A stretch of 64,000 nucleotides of DNA from the NCBI RefSeq assembly GCF_050948215.1, contig NW_027488787.1, positions 248,001-312,000 on the forward strand, read 5' to 3'. The DNA is from Halictus rubicundus (lineage: Eukaryota; Arthropoda; Insecta; Hymenoptera; Halictidae). The notes below the pieces were generated by a model, which made no database searches, was not told the origin of the DNA, and saw nothing but the letters and a program-made list of their open reading frames with translations. Below are positions 1-12,348 of this stretch, one piece after another (position 1 is the stretch's first letter; each line of letters begins with the position of its first letter). Position numbers and translations under genes: made by a program.

Positions 1-400
1 TCCTATCCTCTATACTATACTATCCTCTATGCTATCCTATCCCCAATCCTATCTTATCCTCTAGCCTATCCTATCCTCTATCATATCCTCTCCTCTTTCC
101 TATCCTATCCTATATTCTATCCTATCCAATCCCCTATCCTGTCCTCTGTTCTGTCCTTTCCTAAATCCTATCCTATCCTCAATCCTATCCGATCCTCATC
201 CTTTCTTATCCTCTATCCTATCCTATCCTGTATCCTATCCTATCCTCTATAAAATCGTAACCTCTATCATATACTATCCTCTTTCCCACAATATAACCTT
301 TCCTATCCTATTCTCTATCCTATACTCTATCCTATCCTCTACCCTATCCTATCCTCTATACTATCCTATCTACAATCCTATCCTATCCTCTATCCTATCC
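1..400 (+). repeat. Duplicated array block, copy 1 (partner at 2345)
   Basis: The first ~400 bases recur at about 2345-2745, at offset 2,344, with only scattered mismatches (for example CACAATATAACC against CACAATATCACC). The shared variant words, such as TATGCTATCCTATCCCC and TAGCCTATCCTATCCTC, are rare elsewhere, so this is a block copy and not chance resemblance of satellite units. The left edge is cut by the window. Confidence 0.8.
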
Positions 401-2344
401 TATCCTGTATCCTATCCTATCCTCTATAATATCGTATCTTGTATCATATCCTCTCCTCTTTCCTATAATATCATCTTGCCTATCCTATTCTCTACCCTAT
501 CTTATCCTCTGTCCTATCCTATCCTCTACCCTATCCAATCCCCTATCCTATCCTCTGTTCTGTCCTTTCCTAAATCCTATCCTATCCTCAATCCTATCCT
601 ATCCTCATCATTTCTTATCCTCTATCCAATCCTATCCTGTATCCTATCGTATCCTCTATCCTATCCTATCCTCTATCATATCCAATCCCCTATCCCATCC
701 TCTATCCTATCCTATCCTGTATCCTATCCTATACTCTATAAAATCGTAACCTCTATTATATCCTATCCTCTATCGTCTCCTATCCTCTATCATATCCAAT
801 CCCCTATCCTATCCACTATCCTATCCTATCCTGTATCCTATCCTAACCTCTATAAAATCGTAACCTCTATCATATCCTATCCTCATTCCCATAATATTAC
901 CTTTCCTATCCTATTTTCTATCCTATCGTATCCTCTATCCTATCCTATGCTCTATCGTATCCTCTATCCTATCCTCTATCCCATCCTCTATCCTATCCTC
1001 TATCCTGTCCTGAATCCTATCCTATCCTATACTATCCTCTATCGTATCCTATCCTCTATCCTATCCAATACCCTATCCTATTCTCTATCCTGTCCTATCC
1101 TCTATTATATCCTATCCTCAATCCTAACCTATCCTCTATCCTATCCTATCCTCAATCCTATCCTATCCTCTATCCTATCCTCTATAATATCGTATCCTTT
1201 ATCATATCCTATCCTCTTTCCTATAATATAGACTATCCTATCCTATTCTCTATCCTACCCTATCCTCAATCCTATCCTATCCTCTATCCTATTCTATCCT
1301 GTAACCGACCCTATCCTCTTTAATATCGTATCCTCTATCATATCCTATCCTCTTTCCCATAATATCATCTTTCCCATCCTATCCTCTATCCTATCTTATC
1401 CTTTATCATATCCTATCTTCTATCGTCTCCTATCCTCTATCATATCCAATCCCCTATCCAATCCTGTATCCTATCCTATCCTATCCTCTGTCGTCTCCTA
1501 TCCTCTATCATATCCTATCCCCTGTCCTATCCTCTATCCTATCCTATCCTCAATCCTATCCTATCCTCTATCCTATCCTATCGTCTATACTATCCTATCG
1601 TCTATCCTATAATATCATCTATCCTATCCAATCCTCATGCCTATCCTATCATCAATCCTATCCTATACTCTATCCTATCTTATCCGCAATCCTATCCTAT
1701 CCACAATCCTATCCTTTCCTCTATTATATCATATTCTCTATCATATTCTACCCTCTATCCTATAATATCATCTATCCTATCCTATTCTCTATCCTATCCT
1801 ATCCTCTATCCTATAATATCCTCTATCCTATCCAATCATCTATCCTATACTTTATCCTATCCTCTATCCTATCCTATCCTCTATCCTATACTATCCTCTA
1901 CCCTTTCCTATCCTCTATACTATCCTATCCACAATCCTATCCTATCCTCTAACCTATCCTATCCTGTATCCTATCCTATCCTCTATCCTATCCTATCCTC
2001 TATCCTATCCTGTCATCTATCCTATCCTATCATCTATCCTATCCTATCCTCTTTACTATCCTATCCTCTTTCCTATCCTATCCTCTATCCTATCCTATCC
2101 TGTATCCTATCAAATCCTCTATCCTATCCTCTCTCCTCTATCGTCTCCTGTCCTCTATCGTCTCCTGTCCTCCATCCTATCCTATCCTCTATCCTATCCT
2201 ATCCTCTATCCTATCCTTTCCTCGATCTTATCCTATCCTCTTTCCTATAATATCATCTATCCTATTCTATCCTCTATCCTATCGTATCCTCTATAATATC
2301 GTATCCTCTATCCTATCCTATCCTCTATCATATCCAATCCCCTA

Positions 2345-2745
2345 TCCCATCCTCTATACTATACTATCCTCTATGCTATCCTATCCCCAATCCTATCTTA
2401 TCCTCTAGCCTATCCTATCCTCTATCATATCCTCTCCTCTTTCCTATCCTATCCTATATTCTATCCTATCCAATCCCCTATCCTGTCCTCTGTTCTGTCC
2501 TTTCCTAAATCCTATCCTATCCTCAATCCTATCCGATCCTCATCCTTTCTTATCCTCTATCCTATCCTATCCTGTATCCTATCCTATCCTCTATAAAATC
2601 GTAACCTCTATCATATACTATCCTCTTTCCCACAATATCACCTTTCCTATCCTATTCTCTATCCTATACTCTATCCTATCCTCTACCCTATCCTATCCTC
2701 TATACTATCCTATCCACAATCCTATCCTATCCTCTAACCTATCCT
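2345..2745 (+). repeat. Duplicated array block, copy 2 (partner at 1)
   Basis: Second copy of the block at 1-400. It is followed by a module ending in ATACTATCCGTTTCTC (near 2890) that reappears near 4499, 5029 and 6278. The left 8 kb is therefore a patchwork of re-copied blocks of a few hundred bases. Confidence 0.8.
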
Positions 2746-2989
2746 ATCCTGTATCCTATCCTATCCTCTATCCTGTCCTATCCTCTATCCTATCCTATCC
2801 CCAATCCTATCCTATCCTCTATCCTATCCTATCCTCAATCCTATCGTATCCCCTATAATATCGTATCCTCTATCCTATAATATCATCTATACTATCCGTT
2901 TCTCTATCCTATCCTATCATATCCTCTATCCTATCCTATCCTCTATGCTGTCCTATCCTGTATCCTATCCTATCCTCTGTCCTATCGAG

Positions 2990-3475
2990 TATCCTATCCT
3001 ATCCTCTATACTATACTATCCTCTATCCTATCCTATCCTCTATACTATCCTATCCACAATCCTATCCTATCCTCTATTATATGCTATACTGTATCCTATC
3101 CTATCCTCAATCCTATCCTATCCTCTATCCTATTCAATCCCCTATCCTATCCTCTGTCCTATCGTGTATCCTATCCTATCCTCTATACTATACTATCCTC
3201 TATCCTATCCTATCTCCTATACTATCCTATCCACAATCCTATCCTATCCTCTATTATATGCTATACTGTATCCTATCCTATCCTCAATCCTATCCTATCC
3301 TCTATCCTATCCAATCCCCTATCCTATCCTCTGTCCTATCGTGTATCCTATCCTATCCTCTATACTATACTATCCTCTATCCTATCCTATCTCCTATACT
3401 ATCCTATCCACAATCCTATCCTATCCTCTATTATATGCTATACTGTATCCTATCCTATCCTCTATCCTGTCCTAT
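2990..3475 (+). repeat. 177-bp higher-order repeat, three copies
   Basis: The landmark TTATATGCTATACTGTATCC starts at 3077, 3254 and 3431, spaced exactly 177 bp. That spacing equals nine 17-mers plus two 12-mers. The same landmark appears singly near 28155, 33240, 36237 and 42950, so the module was exported elsewhere in the array. Confidence 0.85.
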
Positions 3476-4011
3476 CCTCTATCCTATCCTATCCTCTATC
3501 ATATCCTATCCTCTTTCCTACAATATCATCTATCATATCCTATCCTCAATCCTATCTCATCCTCTATCCTATCCTATACCCTATCCTCTATCCTATCCTA
3601 TCATCTATCCTCTCCAATTACCTATCCTATCCTCTATCCTATCCTTTCCTCTATCCTATCCTATCCTCTATCCTAAATTGTAACCTCTATAATAACCTAT
3701 CCTCTTTCAAATAATATCACCTTTCCTATCCTATTCTCTATCCTATCCAATCCTCAACCCTATCCTATCCTCCATCCTATCCTATACTCTATCCTATAGA
3801 ATCCGCAATCATGTCCTATCCTCTATCCTATAATATCCTCTATCCTTTCCAATGCCCTATCCTATTCTCTATCCTATCCTATCCTCTTTCCTATCCTATC
3901 CTGTATCCTATCCTATCCTCTGTAATATCGTATGCTCTATCATATCCTATCCTCTTTCCCATAATATCATCTTTCCTATCCTATTCTCTATCCTATCTTA
4001 TCCTCTATCCT

Positions 4012-5080
4012 ATCCTATCCTCTATCGTCTCCTATCCTCTATCATATCTAATCCCCTATCCTATCCTCTATCCTATCCAATCCCCTATCCTATCCTCTAT
4101 CCTATCCTATCCTCTATAATATCGTATCCTCTATCATATTCTACCCTCTATCCTATAATATCATCTATCCTATCCTATTCTCTATCCTATCCTATCCTCT
4201 ATCCTATAATATCCTCTATCCTATCCAATCCTCTATCCTATACTTTATCCTATCCTCTAACCTATCCTATCCTCTACCTTATACTATCCTCTACCCTATC
4301 CTATCCTCTATACTATACTATACACAATCCTATCCTATCCTCTAACCTATCCTATCCTGTATCCTATCCTATCCTCTATCCTGTCCTATCCTCTATCCTA
4401 TCCTATCCCCAATCCTATCCTATCCTCTATCCTATCCTATCCTCAATCCTATCGTATCCCCTATAATATCGTATCCTCTATCCTATAATATCATCTATAC
4501 TATCCGTTTCTCTATCCTATCCTATCATATCCTCTATCCTATACTATCCTCTATCGTCTCCTATCCTCTATCATATCTAATCCCCTATCCTATCCTCTAT
4601 CCTATCCAATCCCCTATCCTATCCTCTATCCTATCCTATCCTCTATAATATCGTATCCTCTATCATATTCTACCCTCTATCCTATAATATCATCTATCCT
4701 ATCCTATTCTCTATCCTATCCTATCCTCTATCCTATAATATCCTCTATCCTATCCAATCCTCTATCCTATACTTTATCCTTTCCTCTATCCTATCCTATC
4801 CTCTATCCTATACTATCCTCTACCCTATCCTATCCTCTATACTATCCTATACACAATCCTATCCTATCCTCTAACCTATCTTATCCTGTATCCTATCCTA
4901 TCCTCTATCCTGTCCTGTCCTCTATCCTATCCTATCCCCAATCCTATCCTATCCTCTATCCTATCCTATCCTCAATCCTATCGTATCCCCTATAATATCG
5001 TATCCTCTATCCTATAATATCATCTATACTATCCGTTTCTCTATCCTATCCTATCATATCCTCTATCCTATCCTATCCTC
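4012..5080 (+). repeat. 529-bp tandem duplication of satellite
   Basis: TCTATCGTCTCCTATCC starts at 4020/4021 and again at 4550, and TACACAATCCTATCC starts at 4321 and 4850, both giving an offset of 529 bp. A rearranged third copy starts near 5819 and includes the same ATACTATCCGTTTC landmark near 6278. Confidence 0.8.
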
Positions 5081-7202
5081 TATCCTATCCTATCCTCTAT
5101 CCTATCCAATCCCCTATCCTATCCTCTATCCTATCCTATCCTCTATCGTCTCCTATCCTCTATCATATCCAATCCCCTATCCTATCCTATCCTCAATAAT
5201 ATCGTATGCTCTATCATATTCTATCCTCTATCCTATCCAATCCTCTATCCTATACTCTATCCTATCCACTATCCTATCCTATCCTCAATCCTATCCTATA
5301 CTCAATCCTATCCTATCCTCTATCCTATCCAATCCCCTTTCCTATCCTCTATGCGGTCCTATCCTCTATCCTATCCTATCCTCAATCCTATCCTATCCTC
5401 TATAATATCGTATCCTCTATCCTATCCTCTATGCTGTCCTATCCTCTATCCTATCCTATCCTCAATCCTATCCTATCCTCTATAATATCGTATCCTCTAT
5501 CCTATAATATCATCTATCCTATCCTATTCTCTATCCTATCCTATCCTACCCTCTATCCTATCCCATCCTCTATCCTATCCTATCGTCTATCCTATAATAT
5601 CCTGTATCCTATTCTATCCTCTATCCTATCCTATCCTCTATCGTCTCCTATCCTCTATCATATCCAATTCCCTATCCCATCCTCTATCCTATCCTATCCT
5701 GTATCCTATCCTATCCTCTATAAAATTGTAACCTCTATCATAACCTATCCTCTTTCAAATAATATCACCTTTCCTATCCTATTCTCTATCCTATCTTATC
5801 CTCTATCCTATCCTATCCTCTATCGTCTCCTATCCTCTATCATATCTAATCCCCTATCCTATCCTCTATCCTATCCAATCCCCTATCCTATACTCTATAA
5901 TATCGTATCCTCTATCATATTCTACCCTCTATCCTATAATATCATCTATCCTATCCTATTCTCTATCCTATCCTATCCTCTATCCTATAATATCCTCTAT
6001 CCTATCCAATCCTCTATCCTATACTTTATCCTATCCTCTATCCTATCCTATCCTCCATCCTATACTATCCTCTACCCTATCCTATCCTCTATACTATCCT
6101 ATCCACAATCCTATCCTATCCTCTAACCTATCCTATCCTGTATCCTATCCTATCCTCTATCCTGTCCTATCCTCTATCCTATCCTATCCCCAATCCTATC
6201 CTATCCTCTATCCTATCCTATCCTCAATCCTATCGTATCCCCTATAATATCGTATCCTCTATCCTATAATATCATCTATACTATCCGTTTCTCTATCCTA
6301 TCCTATCATATCCTCTATCCTATCCTATCCTCTATGCTGTCCTATCCTGTATCCTATCCTATCCTCTATCATATCCAATCCCCTATCCTATATTCTATCC
6401 TATCCTATCCTGTATCCTATCCTATCCTCTATAAAATCGTAACCTCTATCATATCCTATCCTCTTTCCCATAATATCACCTTTCCTATCCTATTCTCTAT
6501 CCTATCCAATCCCCTTTCCTATCCTCTATGCGGTCTTATCCTCTATCCTATCCTGTCCTCAATCCTATCCTATCCTCTATAATATCGTATCCTCTATCCT
6601 ATCCACTATGCTGTCCTATCCTCTATGCTATCCTATCCTCAATCCTATCCTATCCTCTATAATATCGTATCCTCTAACCTATAATATCATCTATCCTATC
6701 CTATTCTCTATCCTATCCTATCCTATCCTCTATCGTATCCTATCCTCTATCATATCCAATCCAATATCCTATCCTCTATCCTATCCTATCCTCTATCCTA
6801 TCCTATCCTCTTTCCTATCCTATCCTCTATCCTATCCCATCCTCTATCCTATCCTATCCTCTATCGTCTCCTATCCTCTATCATATCCAATTCCCTATCC
6901 CATCCTCTATCCTATCCTATCCTGTATCCTATCCTATCCTCTATAAAATTGTAACCTCTATCATAACCTAACCTCTTTCAAATAATATCACCTTTCCTAT
7001 CCTATTCTCTATCCTATCTTATCCTCTATTATATCCTATCCTCTATCGTCTCCTATCCTCTATCCTATCTAATCCCCTATCCTATTCTCTCTTCTGTCCT
7101 ATCCTCTATCCTATCCTATCCTCAATCCTATCCTATCTTCTATCCTATCCTATCCTCAACCCTATCCATTCCTCTATCCTATCCTATCCACTATCCTATC
7201 CT

Positions 7203-7362
7203 ATCCTCTATCCTATCGTATCCTCTATCCTATCGTATCCTCTATCCTATCCCATCCTCTATCCTATCGTATCCTCTATCCTATCGTATCCTCTATCCTA
7301 TCCCATCCTCTATCCTATCGTATCCTCTATCCTATCGTATCCTCTATCCTATCCCATCCTCT
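7203..7362 (+). repeat. 51-bp higher-order repeat (three 17-mers), three copies
   Basis: The variant CCCATCC recurs at 7251, 7302 and 7353, exactly 51 bp apart. Each period holds two TATCGTATCC-type 17-mers and one TATCCCATCC-type 17-mer. It is a small, clean trimeric higher-order repeat. Confidence 0.9.
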
Positions 7363-7905
7363 ATCCTATCCAATCCCCTATCCTATCCTCTGTTCTCTCC
7401 TTTCCTCTATCCTATCCTATCCTCTATCCTATCCTATCCTCTATACTATCCTATCCTCTATCCTATAATATCATCTATCCTATCCAATCCTCAACCCTAT
7501 CCTATCCTCAATCCTATCCTATACTCTATCCTATCCTATCCGCAATCCTATCAAATCCTCTGTAATATCGTATGGTCTATCATACCCTACCCTCTTTCCC
7601 ATAAATTCATCTTTCCTATCCTATTCTCTATCCTATCCTATCCTCTTTCCTATCCTACCCTCTATCCTATCCTATCCTCTATAATATCGTATCCTCTATC
7701 ATAATCTATCCTCTATCCTATAATATCATCTATCCTATCGTATTCTCTATCCTATCCTATCTTCTATCCTATAATATCCTCTATCCTATCCAATCCTCTA
7801 TTCTATATTCTATCCTATACTCTATCCTATCCTATCCTCTATCCTATACTATCCTCTACCCTATCCTATCCTCCATACTATCCTATCCACAATCCTATCC
7901 CATCC
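7345..7905 (+). repeat. 716-bp duplication copy 1, with the empty LINE site
   Basis: This block repeats 716 bp downstream: CAATCCCC at 7371 matches 8087, and ATCTTTCC at 7609 matches 8325. In the downstream copy the sequence is interrupted at 8339 and resumes at 12826. The uninterrupted copy here shows the array before the LINE insertion. The match continues on the far side, so 7609-7905 resembles 12826-13123. Confidence 0.85.
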
Positions 7906-8324
7906 TCTATCCTATCCTATCCTTTATTCTATCCCATCCTCTATCCTCTCCTACCCTCAATAATATCCTATCCTCCACCCTATCCTATCCTCTATCCTAT
8001 CCTATCCTCAATCCTATCCTATCCTCGATAATATCGTATCCTCTATCCTATAATATCATCTATCCTATCCCATCCTCTATCCTATCCAATCCCCTATCCT
8101 ATACTCTGTTCTGTCCTTTCCTCTATCCGATCCTATCCTCTATCCTATCCTATCCTCTATACTATCCTATCCTCTATCCTATAATATCATCTATCCGATC
8201 CAATCCTCAACCCTATCCTATCCTCAATCCTATCCTACACTCTATCCTATCCTATCCGCAATCCTATGATATCCTCTGTAATATCGTATGGTCTATCATA
8301 CCCTACCCTCTTTCCCATGATATT

Positions 8325-8338
8325 ATCTTTCCTATCCT
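8325..8338. repeat. Target-site duplication, left copy (14 bp)
   Basis: ATCTTTCCTATCCT directly precedes the T-run that marks the 3' end of the minus-strand LINE. It is identical to 12826-12839. The last T is shared with the poly(A) tail, so the duplication is 13 or 14 bp. Confidence 0.85.
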
Positions 8339-8346
8339 TTTTTTTT

Positions 8347-11300
8347 AACAGGTATTTGTCTATGTATTTTAAATTCAGTTTCTACAATTTACCAATTATT
8401 GGTCAATTTTCAGGTTAACAATCGAAATTCTAATTGTAATAGACGAAAAACTAACCCCTATATATAACTTATAATTATTCTTATTATAATAATTCTATTC
8501 TTATTTGTTCTAGTATACTCTAATCTACGGTTAATCTTAAAATTATTAAAAATTACGCAAAAAGCCGCACGCTAAAGTTAGTATCTCTGTACAGGTGTTC
8601 TCGAATCGCTGTTAGTCGCCCTAAAATTTTAAACTTTACGGTTTCGCGAGAAGAAATTGTCGGGGACGGACGCTCTGAGCACGTAAAAACTCTAGGAAGA
8701 TCGCGGGGACTCAGCTAAAAACGTGCTGAAATCGCTTCCGCGGAAATAAAAATTGTCTAAAAAATGTCAAAAAAGTACAAGTAATAAACAAAAATCGTAT
8801 CGAAATTACATAAATTTACGTAAAATTGCCCAAAAATTGCTTGAAAATCGCCAAAAATTGCCGAAAAACGCGTTTTTTTGGATTTGTTCAAGAGGGGAGT
8901 GGGGGTTTTGCTGTAATTAACCCCCACTTTTTCTTGTAGGTCTGGATAGGCGTTGGGGTATCCAGAACTCGCACCGTTGAAAATTTTTCCAAAAATCGCC
9001 GCCTTCCGGTCGCGGGTGTCGATATCTCTGAAAGGATGGGGGGGGGGGGAGGGCGAAAAATTTTTCCTTCCGAAGCCCTGCTTCGGAGATCAAAGGTTCC
9101 GCCTAGCGTTCCCCCAGGTATCGACACACGTGCTCAGAATGATCTTCGGTCGAAAACTTTTTGGGTCACCCGGTATAAAGCCTAAATTCAACTTAGTCCA
9201 AATGGGTCGTGTGACGGCTCGTTGGACAGCTAACGCCTAGCCCTATCTTTTATTCCTGTACACTTTTTCTCTAACTCTTATTATAACTAAAGTTATTCTC
9301 GTATCTCGGAGTGGGGGGGGGGGGCAAATCGAAAAATATTTCCCAGGGGGGAGAATTTTTCTCCTTTTAGACCCTCGAATGATCGCCGCCCTCGATAATA
9401 CAAAGCTCTCTCGTTTCGTATCGATCGGACAAATTTCGCTGTTTTTTGTCCTACCTTATACCCCTTTTCTTCGTCTAAATCTTACGGCCTATCGGAGGAC
9501 AGGCAGGACCAACCCCTTACGCTCGATCCTCTTTTCCTCCGTGTGGGCGAGTACACCAACACCTTCGATTACTCGAGTCCTCCTTGTCCCAGGGTATTCC
9601 TGTCTTTGTTTCACTAATACCACTAATACCACTCGGTTGAGGAGTTAATAACTTTTAGTTTATTTCACTTCACCTGAGTGTCTCTATGTCTCTTTGTCTC
9701 TATTGTCTCTTTGTCTTATTCTTTTTATTTAAAAAATTTTTTAAATATTTTTTAAAAACTAACCCTAACCCTAACTTATACTATTTCAGTACCCGCTATT
9801 TATTTATTTATTTATTGTAACTTGCTTAATTCGATTAATTAATTAAACTAGTTTATTTACTAAGTCTCTCTCTTTTGCTTTTAGCTTTTTCGCTTTTTCT
9901 TTATTGTACTCTTTATTGTTTCTTTAATTAGTTAATTAATTCTATAAAGTCTAAACACTTTTTCTTTTAGCTTTTATCTTTTACTTTTTACTTTTTCTTT
10001 TTCACTATGTCTTTTTGTTCTCTTTCAGATAAAAACCTCCCGGTCTACGGACTACCTGGCAGGTCTCTTTTTTCCAGATTGAAGCCGTCCGAAATCTCCA
10101 CTTTTTTTGGTAAGTATAAGGTAAGTACTTTATCTGACTTGATTCTGAATAAAAAATAGAAAATTATTGATTATCATTTTCTCTTAGTATCAATTATTCG
10201 GAACCCCCTTTATACTACTTTTTGAGTTAATTTTTCGATTTATTAGTTAATTATTCTTAACCCTCCTCTCTGCTCTCTGCTCTCTGTCTCACTCACTCTT
10301 TTGGGAATCAGTTAATATTACTTATATCGGCTTTTATTATTAATTTCGTTACTTCTGTACTATAGATTGGGTTTTATGCGACCTATTTGACCTATTGTAT
10401 TATTTTAATACTATTCCACTATTTATGATTAAATAAATGAGTTTAATGGGTGTAATTTTGTAATTTTGAATTCAAATTTTAAACTTTATTTTATCCTTCT
10501 TTCTGTTTTTGATTATTTGTTGAATTGACCTTTTGTTTCTAACGGTTAAGCTACTTTTTTTGTTTATTAATCTATTTCTTTTGTTACTATTCAATTAAAT
10601 AAAAATTAAAGATTAAAAAACACTCTATTTTATTCCCTAACATAAGTTGTACCACTTATTTCGCGATTTTATTTGTTACTCGACTATTCCTTCTATTTTT
10701 GACTATAAAATTGTTTTAACTGTTTCCCAGAAGAGAGGAGAAGAGCAATTTCTATTATTATTTCTGCCTATACTAACTTTTCGTGGATTAATTTTTTATT
10801 TAGGTTCTAATTCTGTATGAATATTTAATTTTCACTGTTTATCCTGTTTTAAGGGATTTCTCCCTTTTTTCAGGGTTTTTAGTCCCGGCACACCGTGTTT
10901 TACAAAAAACTCGCGTCCCGGATTGTAACTATAATTTCTCTTTCTACTCTAAAACACTAAACTTTCCCTATTTCGATTGTCTAATTTTAATTTCAACTTT
11001 GACTTCCTGTGCGATATTCGCCTGATGTGTCTCGGTTGAGAATTCAAATCGGTATGACCTGTGGGTTTTGCTCTGGGACGAGGGAGGCCTCGGTGACATT
11101 CCCCCGCTCCTGTCGCCAACCGTTTTGAGTCGTGACTTTGTTTTTATTTTACCCTGGGACAAGGAGTTGAACTGGAGTAACCCCCTGTTTTTGAAAACTT
11201 CTCGCTCACATGTTTCCTCTAACCGAAACCCCGTCGAGGTCGATTCTGCCCGTTAGGTTTTGCTTATACCCTTGTACCTCGCGCTGGGAGGGCATCGTGT

Positions 11301-12348
11301 CCTTTTTTCTTGAACAATTGTTAGTTGTTATAGCTTCTTATACTTAAGTAAAATTCGAAAATTTTAACCGTTCTCGTTTACTGCCTACTCCTAGCCTTTT
11401 TCTTTTCGCATACTCTCCCCTATCTGGCCATTTCTGGGGATAACGTGTGAGGCACGTGTTACGCTATATCTTTGGAAGCGTTCACATCGTTTCCTATGCT
11501 TGAGATATCATCGCTGTTGTAACATAAACGAAGTATTTCAAAATTTCGTTCTAGTATTAAGTCTTATATTTAAAATGATTCGTAAAATTCTTTTTACTTT
11601 GTCTTTCTCTATTTTGTCCCTTTTCTCTTTTTGAGAGTATTTCTTAAATTGGTTTATTTGATGCATACAAAGGTATTTATTATTATTGTTCACCGACGGT
11701 ACTTGTCATCCCAAAAACAGCCTAGTTTGAGTATGCGATTTATCCATCTACGTCTTGTTTTCTAGTTGTCGAAATTGCTTTTCGTCTTCACACGGTAATA
11801 ATGTGTCTACATTGCTCTCACGTTCGCACGTGCCTAGCAGAGTTCGTTATTGCACACCGGCGCTTTCCCAGACGCGGCCGAGTTCCTTGTGTACTTTGCT
11901 ACGGCAGTAGGGTGCGTCCACACCGTTACTTGCCGTTTATTCCTCTTTATTTCCTGTTGTATTGATTTGATCAAAAATTGTTATTAGAGTTTTTATCTCT
12001 TTGTATCCCGACTTATATGTATTTTATCTTGTTTTTTGTAAAATTTCATCCTGAAAATATCTCTGTAAATATACTGTTTTACTGTCTAAAATCCGTCCCA
12101 AATTGTTCGCCGTCTCGAAAAACCGTCCGGTGTGCAATGCCATGACTATCCGCAATCTCTAACCCTTTCAAATCTGTATAAACTTCTCTTTGTTTCGTTG
12201 CTATAAAAGTCCGCCATCTTACTGTCTCTAGATTTTCTCGTAACGCGGCCCCTGATTACTCTGGACCCTATTTACAAGTTATCCTCTGTCTCGCGAGTTA
12301 CTTTATCTCTAGGTTGTCCTACTTTATCGATCGCATTGTGGAACATGC
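8347..12348 (-). other. Long non-coding 3' region of the LINE
   Basis: About 4 kb without a convincing open frame on either strand; the longest frames are 60-95 codons and resemble nothing I recognise. The sequence is AT-rich. It includes two runs of twelve G on the + strand (9038-9049 and 9313-9324), a six-G run at 9346-9351, and a short (CCCTAA)-like stretch at 9759-9775. It lies between the ORF2 stop and the poly(A), so by position it is a 3' untranslated region, but it is much longer than the coding remnant. I could not find an internal poly(A) or target duplication proving a nested insertion. Confidence 0.6.

Larger units (their letters stand above)
1..8337 (+). repeat. 17-bp pyrimidine-rich satellite, divergent left segment
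   Basis: Tandem 17-mers with consensus TATCCTATCCTATCCTC, seen already in the first bases as consecutive 17-base words ending in CCTC. Many units carry substitutions (TATACTATACTATCCTC, TATAATATCGTATCCTC, TTTCCCATAATATCATC). Some units are 12 bp, one TATCC shorter. All lie in the same orientation. The open frames here encode only the satellite's cyclic peptide and have no start context, codon bias or domain. No gene is seen. This is the most variant-rich part of the array. It continues beyond the left edge of the window. Confidence 0.97.

Noticed and set aside
3000..3500. Simple 12-bp satellite unit (TATCCTATCCTC)
   Set aside because: Counting the distance between TC dinucleotides in the pure tracts gives 17 bp; 12-bp units occur only as a minority deletion form.
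9157..9176. Mariner-like inverted end (TTTTTGGGTCACCCGGTATA)
   Set aside because: It resembles Tc1/mariner ends of the GGGTGTCCC type, but I found no matching opposite end or TA-flanked partner within the region and no transposase.
8888..11256. Small frames of 62-95 codons in the LINE tail (8888-9127, 8953-9240, 9379-9648, 10968-11162, 11068-11256)
   Set aside because: They overlap on opposite strands, show no recognisable domain and lie in AT-rich non-coding sequence.
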